From Sepioteuthis lessoniana (Eukaryota > Mollusca > Cephalopoda > Myopsida > Loliginidae): 64,000 nucleotides of DNA. Below are positions 52,865 through 63,012 of this stretch, one piece after another. Numbering within the stretch: position 1 is the stretch's first letter; each line of letters begins with the position of its first letter. Where the stretch lies: positions 78,654,602 through 78,718,601 of the forward strand of contig OY757912.1 in NCBI GenBank assembly GCA_963585895.1. The letters run 5' to 3'. The position numbers and the translations under genes are program-made. The notes beneath the pieces were generated by a model. That model was not told the origin of the DNA. It made no database searches and was given only the letters and a program-made list of their open reading frames with translations.

Positions 52865-53773
52865 CGCGTTGCATTCAATAAGTTTCCAGACTTTTTTTAC
52901 AGGCATTTAATATTGTCGTAGACTATTGAAAATTCAGTATGTTATGGCTATACACCTTATGAGATGACTGACCAATTTTTATGATTTCAGCTTCAAATGA
53001 ACAGCTACAGCAGCAATTGGAATATACCCTACTAAAGCCTAATTGTCTCAGCTGGTGAATTTCAAAAAGGCAATCTGGACGTGAGGACATTTTAGAAGAA
53101 CGATATGCAATAAAATTCTGTTTTAAACTTGAAAAAAATGCCACAGAAATGTATGGAATGCTTCAGACTGCTTTTCGACCATCTTGCATGAATCGAGCAT
53201 CAGTTTTTGAGTGGTATAAGAGATTCAAGGAAGCCAGGGAGTCTGTGAGGGATGATGAGAGTTGTGGCAGGAGTAAGGAAGTCAATATACCAGAGTTGAT
53301 TGGCCAAAGGTTTACGGTTAAGGTTACTATGTTGAGGTTTTAAGGGAGTTCAGGAAGAGATTCCGTCGGAAGAGGCCAGCACTCTTCAAATCGAGTCAGA
53401 GGCATTTCCACCAGGACAATGCACCAGTCCACAACTCAATCCTTGTCACAGACTATTTAACCAAGATGGGCATCAAGATAGTTCCTCACCCTCCCTATAG
53501 TCCAGACCATGCACCCTGTGACTTTTGGTTATTTCCTTAGCTCACAGGCTATCGTTATGAGACAATTGAGGAGATGAAAGAGGCTGTGACGAAGGTCATT
53601 GACACGTTCACACAAGAGGACTCCCATGAGGCCTTCCAGAAGTTGTTGGAACGGTACAAAAAGAGCATTTCAGCCGGAGGAGATTACTTCGAAGGGAACT
53701 AGAGTTTCATGTGCGTACTATCAATAAAAGTACCCATACGAAAAAAGTCTTGAAACTTATATAATGATCCTCG
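52865..53773 (+). mobile_element. Mariner-A copy 3 (909 bp)
   Basis: TA on both sides (52863-52864, 53774-53775). Inverted ends CGCGTTGCATTCAATAAG and CGAGGATCATTATATAAG. N-terminal open stretch MYGMLQTAFRPSCMNRASVF, EWYKRFKEARESVRDDES, PELIGQRFTVKVTMLRF (53149-53343), then after a stop RKRFRRKRPALFKS, HFHQDNAPVHN, SPDHAPCDFWLFP and YKKSISAGGDYFEGN. The first Asp region is deleted as in copy 2. Same length as copy 2 to the base. Confidence 0.94.
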
Positions 53774-53789
53774 TAAATGATGTACGAGT

Positions 53790-54072
53790 TCTATTTCAAA
53801 CGATTCAATTTTGCATAAGTCATTTATTTGCTCTCAGTTTAAATGTCCAACAATTCTATTTATCCCAAAGGTAGGACCCTATCAGGTGCTACCACTTTGG
53901 ACCAGAGTGGACCTGGGACCAATGGAAATGAGGGGGTACTCCACAATACCCACAGCTCCAACATCACTGGAGCCTCAACATCAGATCGTTTAATGTCATA
54001 GCGAGGATCCTCGTTGCGAGAGCTTACCCCTCCGCAGAGATGTATTCTACAGCCCCAGCTGACTAATCTGAA
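53790..54072 (-). mobile_element. SINE-C head and one internal unit
   Basis: Internal unit (TTTCAAACGATTCAATTTTG), then the reversed head (AGGTAGGACCCTATCAGGTG to AGCCCCAGCTGAC). The tail is missing on the left, next to mariner-A. Confidence 0.88.
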
Positions 54073-54099
54073 AAAAAAAAATAGGGCGCTGCATACTTG

Positions 54100-54250
54100 T
54101 GACCTTACATCAGACTAAGCTAAGTTTGATAAATTCGTAATTTACTAAGCGTTTTGCTAAGATGGGGCACAAGGCCCTATGAATAGAGCACTCACTGAGA
54201 CTCAGACTTATTCGTGAAGATTTTCCAGTTAAAGAGCCAAAGTTTGGTAA
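54100..54250 (-). mobile_element. SINE-D copy 2, diverged
   Basis: Reversed words GTAATTTACTAAGCG, GATGGGGCACAAGGCCCTAT and CACTGAGACTCAGACTTATT line up with 50460-50612. Confidence 0.65.
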
Positions 54251-54574
54251 ATTACCACCATAGACGAATCCAAACACAGTTATGAAATGTGATGTTTTGG
54301 CGTGGCGCCAATACACCCATCTCAAAAAAAAATCCTCAAAGAAAGGGAATGTCCAATGAATATATGAATACCATGTCATTCAAAAATGGTAATAAATATT
54401 TTCTAATGTCCTTTGTCGCTTTAAAAGTACTACTATCACTACTACTACTACTACAACTGATTATACCCGAAGCAGAGAAAAAAACTGAAATTCGTAAGAC
54501 TTATATAAATATAATAACACAGTTATTTCTTAAAGGTTGTGGTCATTACGTTTACTTTAAAATATTAAATAGTT

Positions 54575-54895
54575 GCTTTTTGGCTCGTTTGTCTTAAACT
54601 CTAGACTTACTATTTTCAATTACTCCTAAAATAAAGTGTGGGGTTATATAATACATTATTTTGTGTTAATTACTATATTGTCTTGCTTACGCTGTATATT
54701 GTCTCATGTATAAATATAACTTGATAATTTGCGTACACATTTATTACTCTAACTTGTCAAGTTTTACTTTTCGACTATGCTATTTCCTCTAAATATAATA
54801 CATTTTATTACTATCTCAAATAATATTATTGAATTATCACAGTTAGAGGATGTTCACCCCATTTTTTTTCTTTTGCAGTAAATAAACTAATTACC
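54575..54895. repeat. Direct repeat, copy 1 (pairs with 56495-56790)
   Basis: Shared blocks: TTTTCAATTACTCCTAAA, TATATTGTCTCATGTATAAA, GTACACATTTATTACTCTA, CTTGTCAAG and GGATGTTCACC. About 75-80% identical by eye. Confidence 0.8.
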
Positions 54896-55004
54896 GATAA
54901 TACACAAAACATTTTTATTTGATAGTGGAACATTCAGGTAGCAGAACATGTAACTTATGTAAACTAGATTAGATTAGATTCTACGATAATTTCTGTTGTC
55001 TTAA

Positions 55005-55400
55005 GTGACAGTTTTTGTTTTCCAGGCCTATGGCCGTGAATTTTCTGTTCTGACACTTTAGAGTCTTTCTTGGTCTTCCACTATGTTTCCCTATAATTAA
55101 TCACTTCATTTATTTTATATTTGCACCAGATTTTAGAAACAGTTGACTTGGAACAACCAACGTTTTTCTTCACATTCTACTGTGGATTGAACCCTTGAAT
55201 GAGTCTTACTATGCTTTCCTTCATTTAACCAATTCATTTCTTTTATATTTGCAACAAATTTTAGACTCAGCTGACTGGAAACAACCAACCTCATTCAACA
55301 CACTCACCTTCTTGAATGAATTTTACGATCCTTTCCAATATTTCAATTGACAGTGTAACGTTATTGGTATCGTCTTGAATATTCAAATTCAAAAATAATA
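55005..55400 (-). mobile_element. Tc1-like transposase N-terminus, decayed
   Basis: The minus strand reads IVRLIQGFNPQ-NVKKNVG, CSKSTVSKIWCKYKINEVIN, KTKKDSKVSEQK. This is a helix-turn-helix of the Tc1 type (GCS-STVS-I--KYK) with its linker. A second, worse copy of the first helices (55230-55345) suggests an internal duplication. No catalytic domain is seen. Confidence 0.55.
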
Positions 55401-55639
55401 GGCGACTCTATTATTCGTATACGAAGAGTCTTTATTCAGACTATCTACATTTTATAACAATCCAACACAAACACGAGGAAGGAGGAACATTTTAAAGTAT
55501 CAATGCGTGAATCTTGCTGCCAGCTACCTCTACCCCACACACCCGACGCATCACGCTTGCCGTCCAAAAATCACTTTTTTCCTTTGGATTTCACAACTCA
55601 ACTGCCTTGATTTTCAAATTATCTCATTTTTTTAATATT

Positions 55640-56270
55640 CTCTATTTCAATTATTCATTGCATCATACTTTCTAGAATCGTCAAATGTGTCAGAAACCCT
55701 TATTTCCCAACACCGGTCGACAAGCCCTGATTTGTTTATTATCGATATCCTGTCTTTCACAACGTTATTTTGGCGTGAGGTGTTAATCCTGGTCACTACC
55801 TGTATACGCGTTTGACCTTTGCTTAGAAGTAGACTTACATTCAAAGTCTTTTACTAACTTGCAATTTTACCAAATAAATAAAATAACTAATATAATCAAA
55901 TTATCACCCTAATTCTTTTTCAACAGTTCTTTCGTTGAAACCAATTAGGTAGACTCAGCTGCTTGCTGAGGTCTACAAGAACTGTCTTTTAACAGTAGAT
56001 CGATACGCATGTCTAGGTTTCTGATGGTATTTGTTTTAGCAATGCAAATTACATAATCAACCCATAATTTTTTCGCCAAAATTGGGTGATTCCTTAATAT
56101 TTTCCTCTGTATGGCTTGTAAAAATATTGCATTAACTCGAATAATTTGAACTAATTTGTTGAAGGAATATTTTATAAAGCCAGAATGTTTACAAAATGTT
56201 TGCATCGTATCTGTTATTTGTCTATTTACTGCCAAATAAGTTTTAAAAAACGCAAGGTGAACGTCTTCTT
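55640..56270 (-). other. Two unrecognised minus-strand frames
   Basis: Frames of 96 codons (55945-56235) and 65 codons (55647-55844) are free of low complexity. The first is Ile/Leu/Arg-rich (FNKLVQIIRVNAIFLQAIQR). They lie between the direct repeats and beside Tc1-like sequence, so they may belong to a decayed element. I recognise no family and propose no function. Confidence 0.2.
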
Positions 56271-56494
56271 AGTATTCTAATTCAATACTTTTTACCAGAG
56301 ATGCTATAAATAAATTATCCTGTGTCCTAGCAACATTTTTTACCCGATTATTATATTTAATTTTCACACTGTAACATATTAATGGAAAATAATATATTTT
56401 AAATTATGTGGGAGGTTAATTTGCCCTAGGGTGCTGGAACCAGTCGTTGCTCGTCAATTTTGACAAGTCTTTACTCAATCTTGAATAAATAGCT

Positions 56495-56790
56495 CATTAT
56501 CGCTTTTGTCTTAATCTCTACGTTTACAATTTTCAGTATCTACTCCTAAATTAAAAGCATATATTTTTTGGTATTCATCACTATATTGCTTTGCTTATGC
56601 AGTATATTGTCTTATGTATAAATAGAACATGATGTCATGTGTACGCATTTATTACTTTGCCTTGTCAAGTCTTTATTTTCTCGGCTATGTTATTTTCTCT
56701 TCTTATAATCTTATTTCTTACTACCCCAGGCAAAAATTATGGAACAATCACACTTGAAGAATGTTCACCTGGTTTTTGTTTTTTGTTTTT
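56495..56790. repeat. Direct repeat, copy 2
   Basis: Partner of 54575-54895. It continues into CAGGCAAAAATTATGGAACA and GAAGAATGTTCACCTGG, words typical of Tc1-type terminal regions. Confidence 0.8.
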
Positions 56791-57772
56791 AGAAAAATGT
56801 CCTTTTCAAATGATTTCTGAGAACGCGAAATAATTGCTTTAAGTTAATTCTGACGGTCGAAAAATTATACTATTTCTAGCAAACTTCCGTTCTCTTTTAT
56901 CATCGTCATTTACCTAGATGATGACGATGACGATGATGATGACGCCTAACAGAAATTGAACAAATCAAAACATGGATTTAGTTGTGAACCTGAACAGGAA
57001 TGGGCCCTACTAGGTTATTCTTGCCCAAGATTGCTACAGGAATAGCACCTTGACACGATTTCGGAACTAGATCTGCTCTATGGATAACATAAATAGGTAG
57101 AATTATCTCTGTATCCTTTGTGGGCAACCAATTAAAGAGAAGGAGGAGAACTTTATTCTAAGCCAGACTTATATTCATCATCGTCAAGTCGCTCTGCTAG
57201 CACTGATTTTCAAGACTCTCTTTCTCTATCCGTCCCTATTGTCCATCGATCCCGACAGGCCCTTTAAATTGCATCCCGTGTCTGCGCAGAGCTGTTGTAG
57301 GTACATTCTAGCTGGTCAATCAGCTCTGGGTCCTTAGGAGAACAAACCAGATTTATTGTTGTGGTCTTGAAGGGCCGGAAATGAATTACACAAAGAGGTG
57401 TAAAGTTTACAGCAGTATATATCTACGGAAATACCGACAGTAACGGTTATTGATAACTGACTAGACTCGCTTGACTCGTTTATCGAGTCAGTCACTATTT
57501 ATAGTGTCGGGGAAGGTTCATGCATTGACGTCACGAGGGTATATCACTCTCACACTGATATGATATATATTATTTATTTTATAAAAGATTTTACAAGAAA
57601 AAACTATACTAGCAAATAAAGTAGAATAATTAGAATAATATCGGTGTAATATTTGTGAACCTCGGGTGTAATATTTTTGCTGGTCAGCCTGAAATAATAT
57701 GGCAGAATCTGTACTTAAAAAAAGACAATTTCCATGTTAATTAATCCCCATTGCAAGGAAGACCACTCATTT

Positions 57773-57775
<3 letters not shown>
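56791..57775. other. No recognisable gene; possible decayed element end
   Basis: A GATGAT-rich patch (56918-56945) and a GC-richer stretch (57000-57540) with TATTTATAGTGTCGGGGAAG near 57500, which looks promoter-like. It has no second copy in the window, so I make no call. Confidence 0.4.

Positions 57776-57822
<47 letters not shown>
57776..57822. repeat. (CT)n microsatellite
   Basis: About 23 CT units. Confidence 0.97.
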
Positions 57823-57826
<4 letters not shown>

Positions 57827-58108
57827 ACTCAACCGCTACCAGCAAAATTAATTTGGATATTTTCAGAAGAAAGTAGTCGCTAGAAAAAAAAAAGAATTAA
57901 ATAAAAAATAAATAAATGAATAGATAAATAAATAAATAAAACGCTAATTTTAGATTTAATATTTCTTAATCATATTTTCCCGCTAAGGCAAAATAAAATT
58001 ATTTCGGCATTTCTTTTCCCTTAATTTCAGGAAATTACTTCATATAGACAAAAGATTCGAAATATCTGTTATGCTATTTTGCTATATTTCAAAGTAGAGA
58101 AAAGCCTG

Positions 58109-58160
<52 letters not shown>

Positions 58161-58190
58161 CATAGAATAAATGTCTTTGATATGTGATAG

Positions 58191-58221
<31 letters not shown>

Positions 58222-58407
58222 CATCTTCAGACTGTTTCGTTGTATCACAACTCTTCAGTGCGGCAAGACATGTAGGACGCTTGAAGCTGGGATCGAAACC
58301 TGCCCAACTTTACGTTAGATTTAATATCAAATAGCTCGGTCAACAAGGGTACCACGTCGGCAAGGTATTATGTAGCAACAGCAGCAGGAGCGTTTGTTTG
58401 TTTACAT
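57823..58407. other. No gene; two TA arrays
   Basis: TA at 58113-58155 and 58191-58218. CATCTTCAGACTGTTTCG just after may be a Penelope-type terminal word, but no second half is seen. Confidence 0.5.
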
Positions 58408-58698
58408 TTTATCATATTTACCAACCCCTCCGCTCGGGTAGGTTATGACACAAGGTCAGTTTTTAAGCGGAGTTTAACAGGTTTGAATTCAGAGTTTTGC
58501 TTCTCCTAGACTAGTTGCCTCACCAAGGCTGAAGAACCCAGTCTGCCCTACTATTTACCCATAGCTGGAGGGAGAATAATTGGATTCATACCTTTCCCAA
58601 GGGTATTAGTGCTATGTGAAATGCAATCAGTCTCGTCCAGGATTTGAACTCGCCGTGTTCATTTCCTATGACGATAACCATTACACCACGGGCACCTC
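58408..58698 (-). mobile_element. SINE-A, full length, inserted in an HH-body repeat
   Basis: TGTTTACATTTTAT flanks both sides (58394-58407 and 58719-58732). Between the SINE head and the right flank, CCACGGGCACC is repeated once more (58700-58717), a small end duplication. Young copy. Confidence 0.92.
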
Positions 58699-58718
58699 CT
58701 ACACACCACGGGCACCTT

Positions 58719-58840
58719 GTTTACATTTTATACTTTACTGGATACCAGTGCTCAATTCGTTCGAAGAGCTGTGCATTATGCGTGCGGCAGCCGAAAATTC
58801 CTTCGCCAGCGTGCTCAACCCCCATGGGGGAGTGTATGTA
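58719..58840 (-). mobile_element. HH-element body fragment (copy C)
   Basis: The minus strand matches the start of the HH element: CTCCCCCATGGGGGTTGAG, CTGGCGAAGGAAT, GCTCTTCGAACGAATTGAG. No tRNA-like unit or hammerhead. Confidence 0.7.
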
Positions 58841-58979
58841 TATTAAAATGAAGATTTTTATATGAAATAATGAAAACCTAAATACCAAATCTAGATTCAT
58901 TTGCAGACCAATTCGTTTCGAAATATTTTCTTTTCTGTTGTTAGACCAATAATGAATGCTTTTCTACTTCTAGACCTGA

Positions 58980-59112
58980 ATAAAGAGCCTCACCTACAAA
59001 ACTATTTTTCCCATATCTAAGTGAGGAAGAGAGAAATTAATGTCTTTTCCAAAAGCATTAGCGTGAACTGAAATGCAAACGGCCGAGTCAACAATTTGAA
59101 TCTGTCTCACTT
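58980..59112 (-). mobile_element. SINE-A, old fragment
   Basis: Decayed central domain (TTTTCCAAAAGCATTAGCG) and B-box region. Limits uncertain. Confidence 0.55.
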
Positions 59113-59304
59113 CGTTTTAGAATTATCTGAATTCTATGGCTACAATCTTCTGTTAAGTTTTTTGCCCTGCCTTACATTTTTATAATTGATGATATATTGT
59201 GATATGGCTTTGCATTTTACGATTTAGCGACGCTTTTCACGAGAAATCTTTAACTATAACACACAAACACGTGCGCGCACACACAGACACATACACTCAC
59301 TCAC

Positions 59305-59560
59305 AACCTGCCCATTGGCATAATGGTTTGAGTGTCCACCACTGCTTTGAGAGATCGGAGTTCAATCCATGGTTGAGTCATACCAAAGACTTAAAAAATG
59401 GTGCTTGATGTCTTACTGCTCGACAGAATTATTATGTACGGATCCAGGGTAAGTGGAACCATCTTGAGAAAAGAGTAGCACCCTCCCCTACACCTCGGTG
59501 TAGTAGATATTGAAAAGTAAGTTTTCCAGTCGCCGTCTATTACAGTCGACCAATTTAACA
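59305..59560 (+). mobile_element. SINE-E (tRNA-derived), single copy
   Basis: A tRNA-like head CCCATTGGCATAATGG (A-box) and GGAGTTCAATCC (B-box) 40 bases apart, then a body of about 180 bases. Only one copy is in the window, so the 3' limit is uncertain and family status is inferred from the head. Confidence 0.6.
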
Positions 59561-59712
59561 CTATATATATGTATATGCTTATAGGATCCAAGGTGGAAAT
59601 CCAACGGGTAGGAGTATCCAATAGGAGTGCTAAATATAAACGGCAATTGATATATGATTAATTTGAGATTAATTATATATCAACACTATATATATATATA
59701 TATATATATATA

Positions 59713-60022
59713 TGCTCCCCTACCCCCGTAGGGTTGAGCTCTCTAGCGAATGAAGTAATCGCGTTGCCATAATCGATATGCAAAGCTCTTCATATGAATT
59801 GAGTTCTCAGTAGCCGTTAAGCGGATCTATGTAAACAATAGTAATTGTGATTCATAACCGTTTAAAATTTACTTCGCTGCTCTTGGTTTCCTCGTGTCTG
59901 AAGGGTAGAGTCTTGGATTGGCGTTTGTGTCAACCGGGTTTCGATCCCAGCTACGGGAATCTAGTATGTCAAGCCACCCTGATGAGTTCTGATAGAACGA
60001 AACAGATCTGTCTGTGGATGAC
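59713..60022 (+). mobile_element. HH element copy B: tRNA-like unit plus hammerhead
   Basis: Same order as copy A: body with CCCCCGTAGGG hairpin (59713-59882), tRNA-like unit (about 59886-59960; B-box GGTTTCGATCCC), hammerhead (59968-60022). It lies between TA runs (59688-59712 and 60023-60044). The 55 bases around the end of the body (AATAGTAATTGTGATTCATA region) are almost identical to copy A, while the left body differs more. The Tc1 element starts 5 bases after the right TA run. Confidence 0.87.
59968..60022 (+). ncRNA. Type I hammerhead ribozyme, copy B
   Basis: CTGATGA at 59979-59985, stem II GTTC/GAAC (59986-59989, 59995-59998) with loop TGATA, core GAAA at 59999-60002, stem III ACAG/CTGT with a 2-base loop, cleavage triplet GTC (predicted cut after C60012). 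Stem I is CCAC (59974-59977) with GTGG (60014-60017), one C/T mismatch next to the core, then an internal loop and TGTC/GACA. The core matches the consensus without the extra A of copy A. Confidence 0.85.
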
Positions 60023-60450
60023 AATATATATATATATATATATACACACAGTTGGGTGAAATAAATATTCATACATATGAAAATTTTTATTTTTTATTAT
60101 TCAAACATAGCCTGAACAAAATATTTATATATATTTATTGTATAAAGATATATTCTACTTATGTATGTATATAAACTTAGGTTACCATCAATTTTACAGA
60201 AATTAATGCCATTTATAAATTTTCATGTGTGAAAAAAGTAATCGTACGGTACATTGTTGCAATATTTTTCTAGATTGTTCCAATAATGCTATTAGTACCC
60301 ATAGTTAGCGTCCTAGAATGTTCCCATAATGCTATCAGTACCCATAGTAAGCCTTTTAGAATGTTACAATAATGTTATCAGTAACTTTAGTCTTAAAATC
60401 TTAACCGGAACTTTCTGCAATTGCTTGTCGTTGGGGAGAAGGTTCTGATC

Positions 60451-61775
60451 ATGGTAAAAGGTAAAGAATTGAGTAATTCACAAAAAGCACAGATTGTTAA
60501 GCTTTGGAAAGATTGAGAAAGTTATAGAAATATCTCAAGCGACATGAATATCATTTTTACTATAATAAGTTCATTTATTGCAAGGTTTTAAAAGACGTAA
60601 CACACTTGAAAACTAAAAAAAGAACAGGTGCTCAAAGGAAGATTTCTCCTTGATTATTAAAAAAATTACGACGCTTGATTAACCAAAATCCAATGGTTTC
60701 GCGTGAAGAGCAGCAGGAAGATTTGCGTTCATCAGGATGCAGTGTAACCAAACGAACAATAAATAATGAAATGCTGAGGAATGGTCTAAAATCACAGAGA
60801 CCAAAGAAAACTCCTCTCTTATTGAAACGAAATGGAGATGCAAGGTTGAAATTAAAAAGACAGCATTAGGAAAAGGAAAATTCGTTTGGGGAAAGAGTAT
60901 TATGGACAGATGAAACTAAAATTGAGTTGTTAGGTCATAATTATCGAAATCATGAGTGGAGGAAAGATTGCAAAGCCTACTCACCAAAGAACACGGTACC
61001 AACTGTCAAATTTGGCGGTGGCAGTATAATGATTTCGGAATGTTTTTCAGCAAAAGGTGTGGACAAAATATCAGTAATCATATTTACCAACTCCTCCGCT
61101 TGGGCAGGATATGACAAAAGGTCAATTTTAAGCGGAGTTTAACAGGTTTGAATTCAGAGTTTTACTTCTCCTAGACTAGTTGCCTCACCAAGGCTGAAGA
61201 ACCTAATCTGCCCTACTATTTATCCATAGCTGGAGGGAGAATAATTGGATTCATACCTTTCCCAAGGGTATTAGTGGTATGTGAAATGCAATCAGTCTCG
61301 TCCAGGATTTGAACCCGTGTCGCCGTGTCCATTTCCTACGACGATAACCATTACACCACGGGCACGTCCACCACAAAATAGACGATAAAAATGAATTTCC
61401 AAAAGTATAAACAGATCTTGCAAGAAAATTTGATGTCTCCTGATGAGATTCTTGTGCTACCTTCTGATTACATTTTCCGGCAGTATAATGATCCCGAGCA
61501 TACAGCTAAATCTACGAAGAAGTGGTTGTCTGAAAATTATGTTAATGTTTGGCAATGGCCAGGTCAGTACCCGTATTTGAATCCAGTTGGGAAGTTGCGG
61601 CGATTTTTGAAAATTCAAATCCAAAAAAATACCAGCAAACAACAATAATCTGAAAACAATTTGCCATCAAGAATGATACAAAATAACTACTAATTATTAC
61701 AAGAAATTAATTGAGAACTACAGGAAGAGATTAGTGGCTGTTGAAGTGAATAAAGGGTATTCTACAAAGTATTAA
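60451..61775 (+). pseudogene. Tc1 transposase (DD34E type), inactive
   Basis: About 340 codons net of the inserted SINE-A, normal for Tc1. MVKGKELSNSQKAQIVKLWK (start), helix-turn-helix with stops, then LINQNPMVSREEQQEDLRSS, the first catalytic Asp in RVLWTDETKIE, GHNYRNHEWRKD, KFGGGSIMIS; after the SINE-A, NFQKYKQILQENLMSP, second Asp in RQYNDPEHTAKST, and YPYLNPVGKLRRF where the usual third acidic residue (PIENLW) is Gly. At least three stops or shifts besides the insertion. Ends VEVNKGYSTKY. Confidence 0.9.
61077..61370 (-). mobile_element. SINE-A inserted in the Tc1 transposase
   Basis: Complete, young. ACAAAATA at 61064-61071 and 61373-61380 is the likely target duplication, a few bases from the left edge. 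It splits the transposase between DKISVI and NFQKYKQ. Confidence 0.93.
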
Positions 61776-61909
61776 ATGAAGATATTGCGTTATTCTTGTA
61801 CTGTACGATTACTTTCTTCTCTTATGAAAATGAATAAATGCCATTAATTTCTGTAAAATTAATTGTAACCTAAGTTTATATACGCATATTAGTAGAATAT
61901 ATCCAGACC

Positions 61910-62065
61910 GAACTTCACAGGCGCTATTACGTTCACTTTGTGACTAATACCCCAAATATCGGTTCAACAATATCTCCACTATTCTTCCACAAGGATGGTA
62001 TTGGCATTAAATAAACAATGAAAGTTCATCTGCCATTAATCAAGGAAACAAAACTAAACAATCAG
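61910..62065 (+). mobile_element. SINE-B, 5'-truncated
   Basis: From GCGCTATTACGTTCACTTTG to the tail (GGCATTAAATAAACAATG, GAAACAAAAC). Confidence 0.82.
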
Positions 62066-62264
62066 ATTGGCAGTAAAGTTAAGTGAATGCAGGTTACTAC
62101 TCATACACACTCTACTATTCTGATCGAATGCGTGAAACTCAAGCTTTAAAGACAATTTTTTTAAAAATATTCAATAATAACTCCATATTGCGAAATAAGT
62201 ATTGAACACTTTTCTAGGCTTTTAATTACCAAGAAATTTTATCTTTTATAACATATATATACAT

Positions 62265-62267
62265 ATA

Positions 62268-62337
<70 letters not shown>

Positions 62338-62340
62338 GGG
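62265..62340. repeat. (CA)n(TA)n microsatellite
   Basis: About 20 CA units, then about 14 TA units. Confidence 0.97.
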
Positions 62341-62669
62341 GGGGTAGGCTGCATAAATATCGATGAGTATCTGACCCAATACGTATCAACTTATCACATG
62401 CATGTGAAATGAACTTTTCACGTTTTATCCCAAGTTGTTGGTTTACAAGAATGAAATGCGAAACAAACAAAAATACTGAGTAAATCGGTTGGGCAATTTG
62501 TCCCTGGGGGGCAAAGAACAACTTACTGAAGACATTTGGTGCGCAAGGAAATGGCTAGCAAATCGCGTTTGGTCATAATTGTTGCAGGCTGATTGCTTCC
62601 GGCAAATCTGGACGAAACGAAAAGGCTGTGAAATTCAGCACTTCACGACAGGTGGAAGAAAACAAACAC

Positions 62670-62672
62670 CCC

Positions 62673-62723
<51 letters not shown>

Positions 62724-63012
62724 TGAATAATATGTGCGCATTAATAGGCATTAACAGAGAGAAGCGAACGGAGAAATGCGAGTAAAATGAGAGAAAGGAG
62801 TAAAATCGAGAAAAAGAGAGAGAGAAAAGAAAATAAGAGAGAAAGAGGAAATATAATACGAAAAAGAGTGAGGGAAAGAGAGAATAAGGAAAGGGAAGAT
62901 GGAAGAAGATGATGACAAAAAAGACAGGAGGAGAGGCAACAAGAACAACAGAGAAAGAGAGGGGGAAAGAGAGAGAGAGAGAGCGTAAACAAGAAACACA
63001 CACACACACACA
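62670..63012. repeat. CA/TA run followed by a purine-rich tract
   Basis: (CA)n(TA)n at 62677-62720, then GA/GGAA-rich DNA (62754-62990) and a CA run. The minus-strand Ser/Phe/Leu frames are artefacts of the tract. Confidence 0.9.

Larger units (their letters stand above)
60049..61905 (+). mobile_element. Tc1-type transposon, 3' end lost, SINE-A inside
   Basis: It starts at CAGTTGGGTGAAATAAATA after TA. Long inverted repeats pair 60145-60258 with 61790-61905: ATAAACTTAGGTTAC, TTTTACAGAAATTAATG and AGTAATCGTAC recur inverted. The outer ~95 bases of the right end are missing where a SINE-B fragment begins. A ~57-base motif (GCTATCAGTACCCATAG) is repeated three times at 60258-60400. It cannot move by itself. 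Confidence 0.9.

Noticed and set aside
55945-56235. 96-codon minus frame as a host gene
   Set aside because: No recognised domain or splice context, and it lies between repeats of a probable decayed element. Listed only as unassigned.
57000-57560. LTR with promoter-like TATTTATAG
   Set aside because: No second copy in the window and no defined ends, so it cannot be supported.
61438-61452. Hammerhead-like CTGATGAG in the Tc1 ORF
   Set aside because: It is coding sequence for the transposase, with no matching stems.
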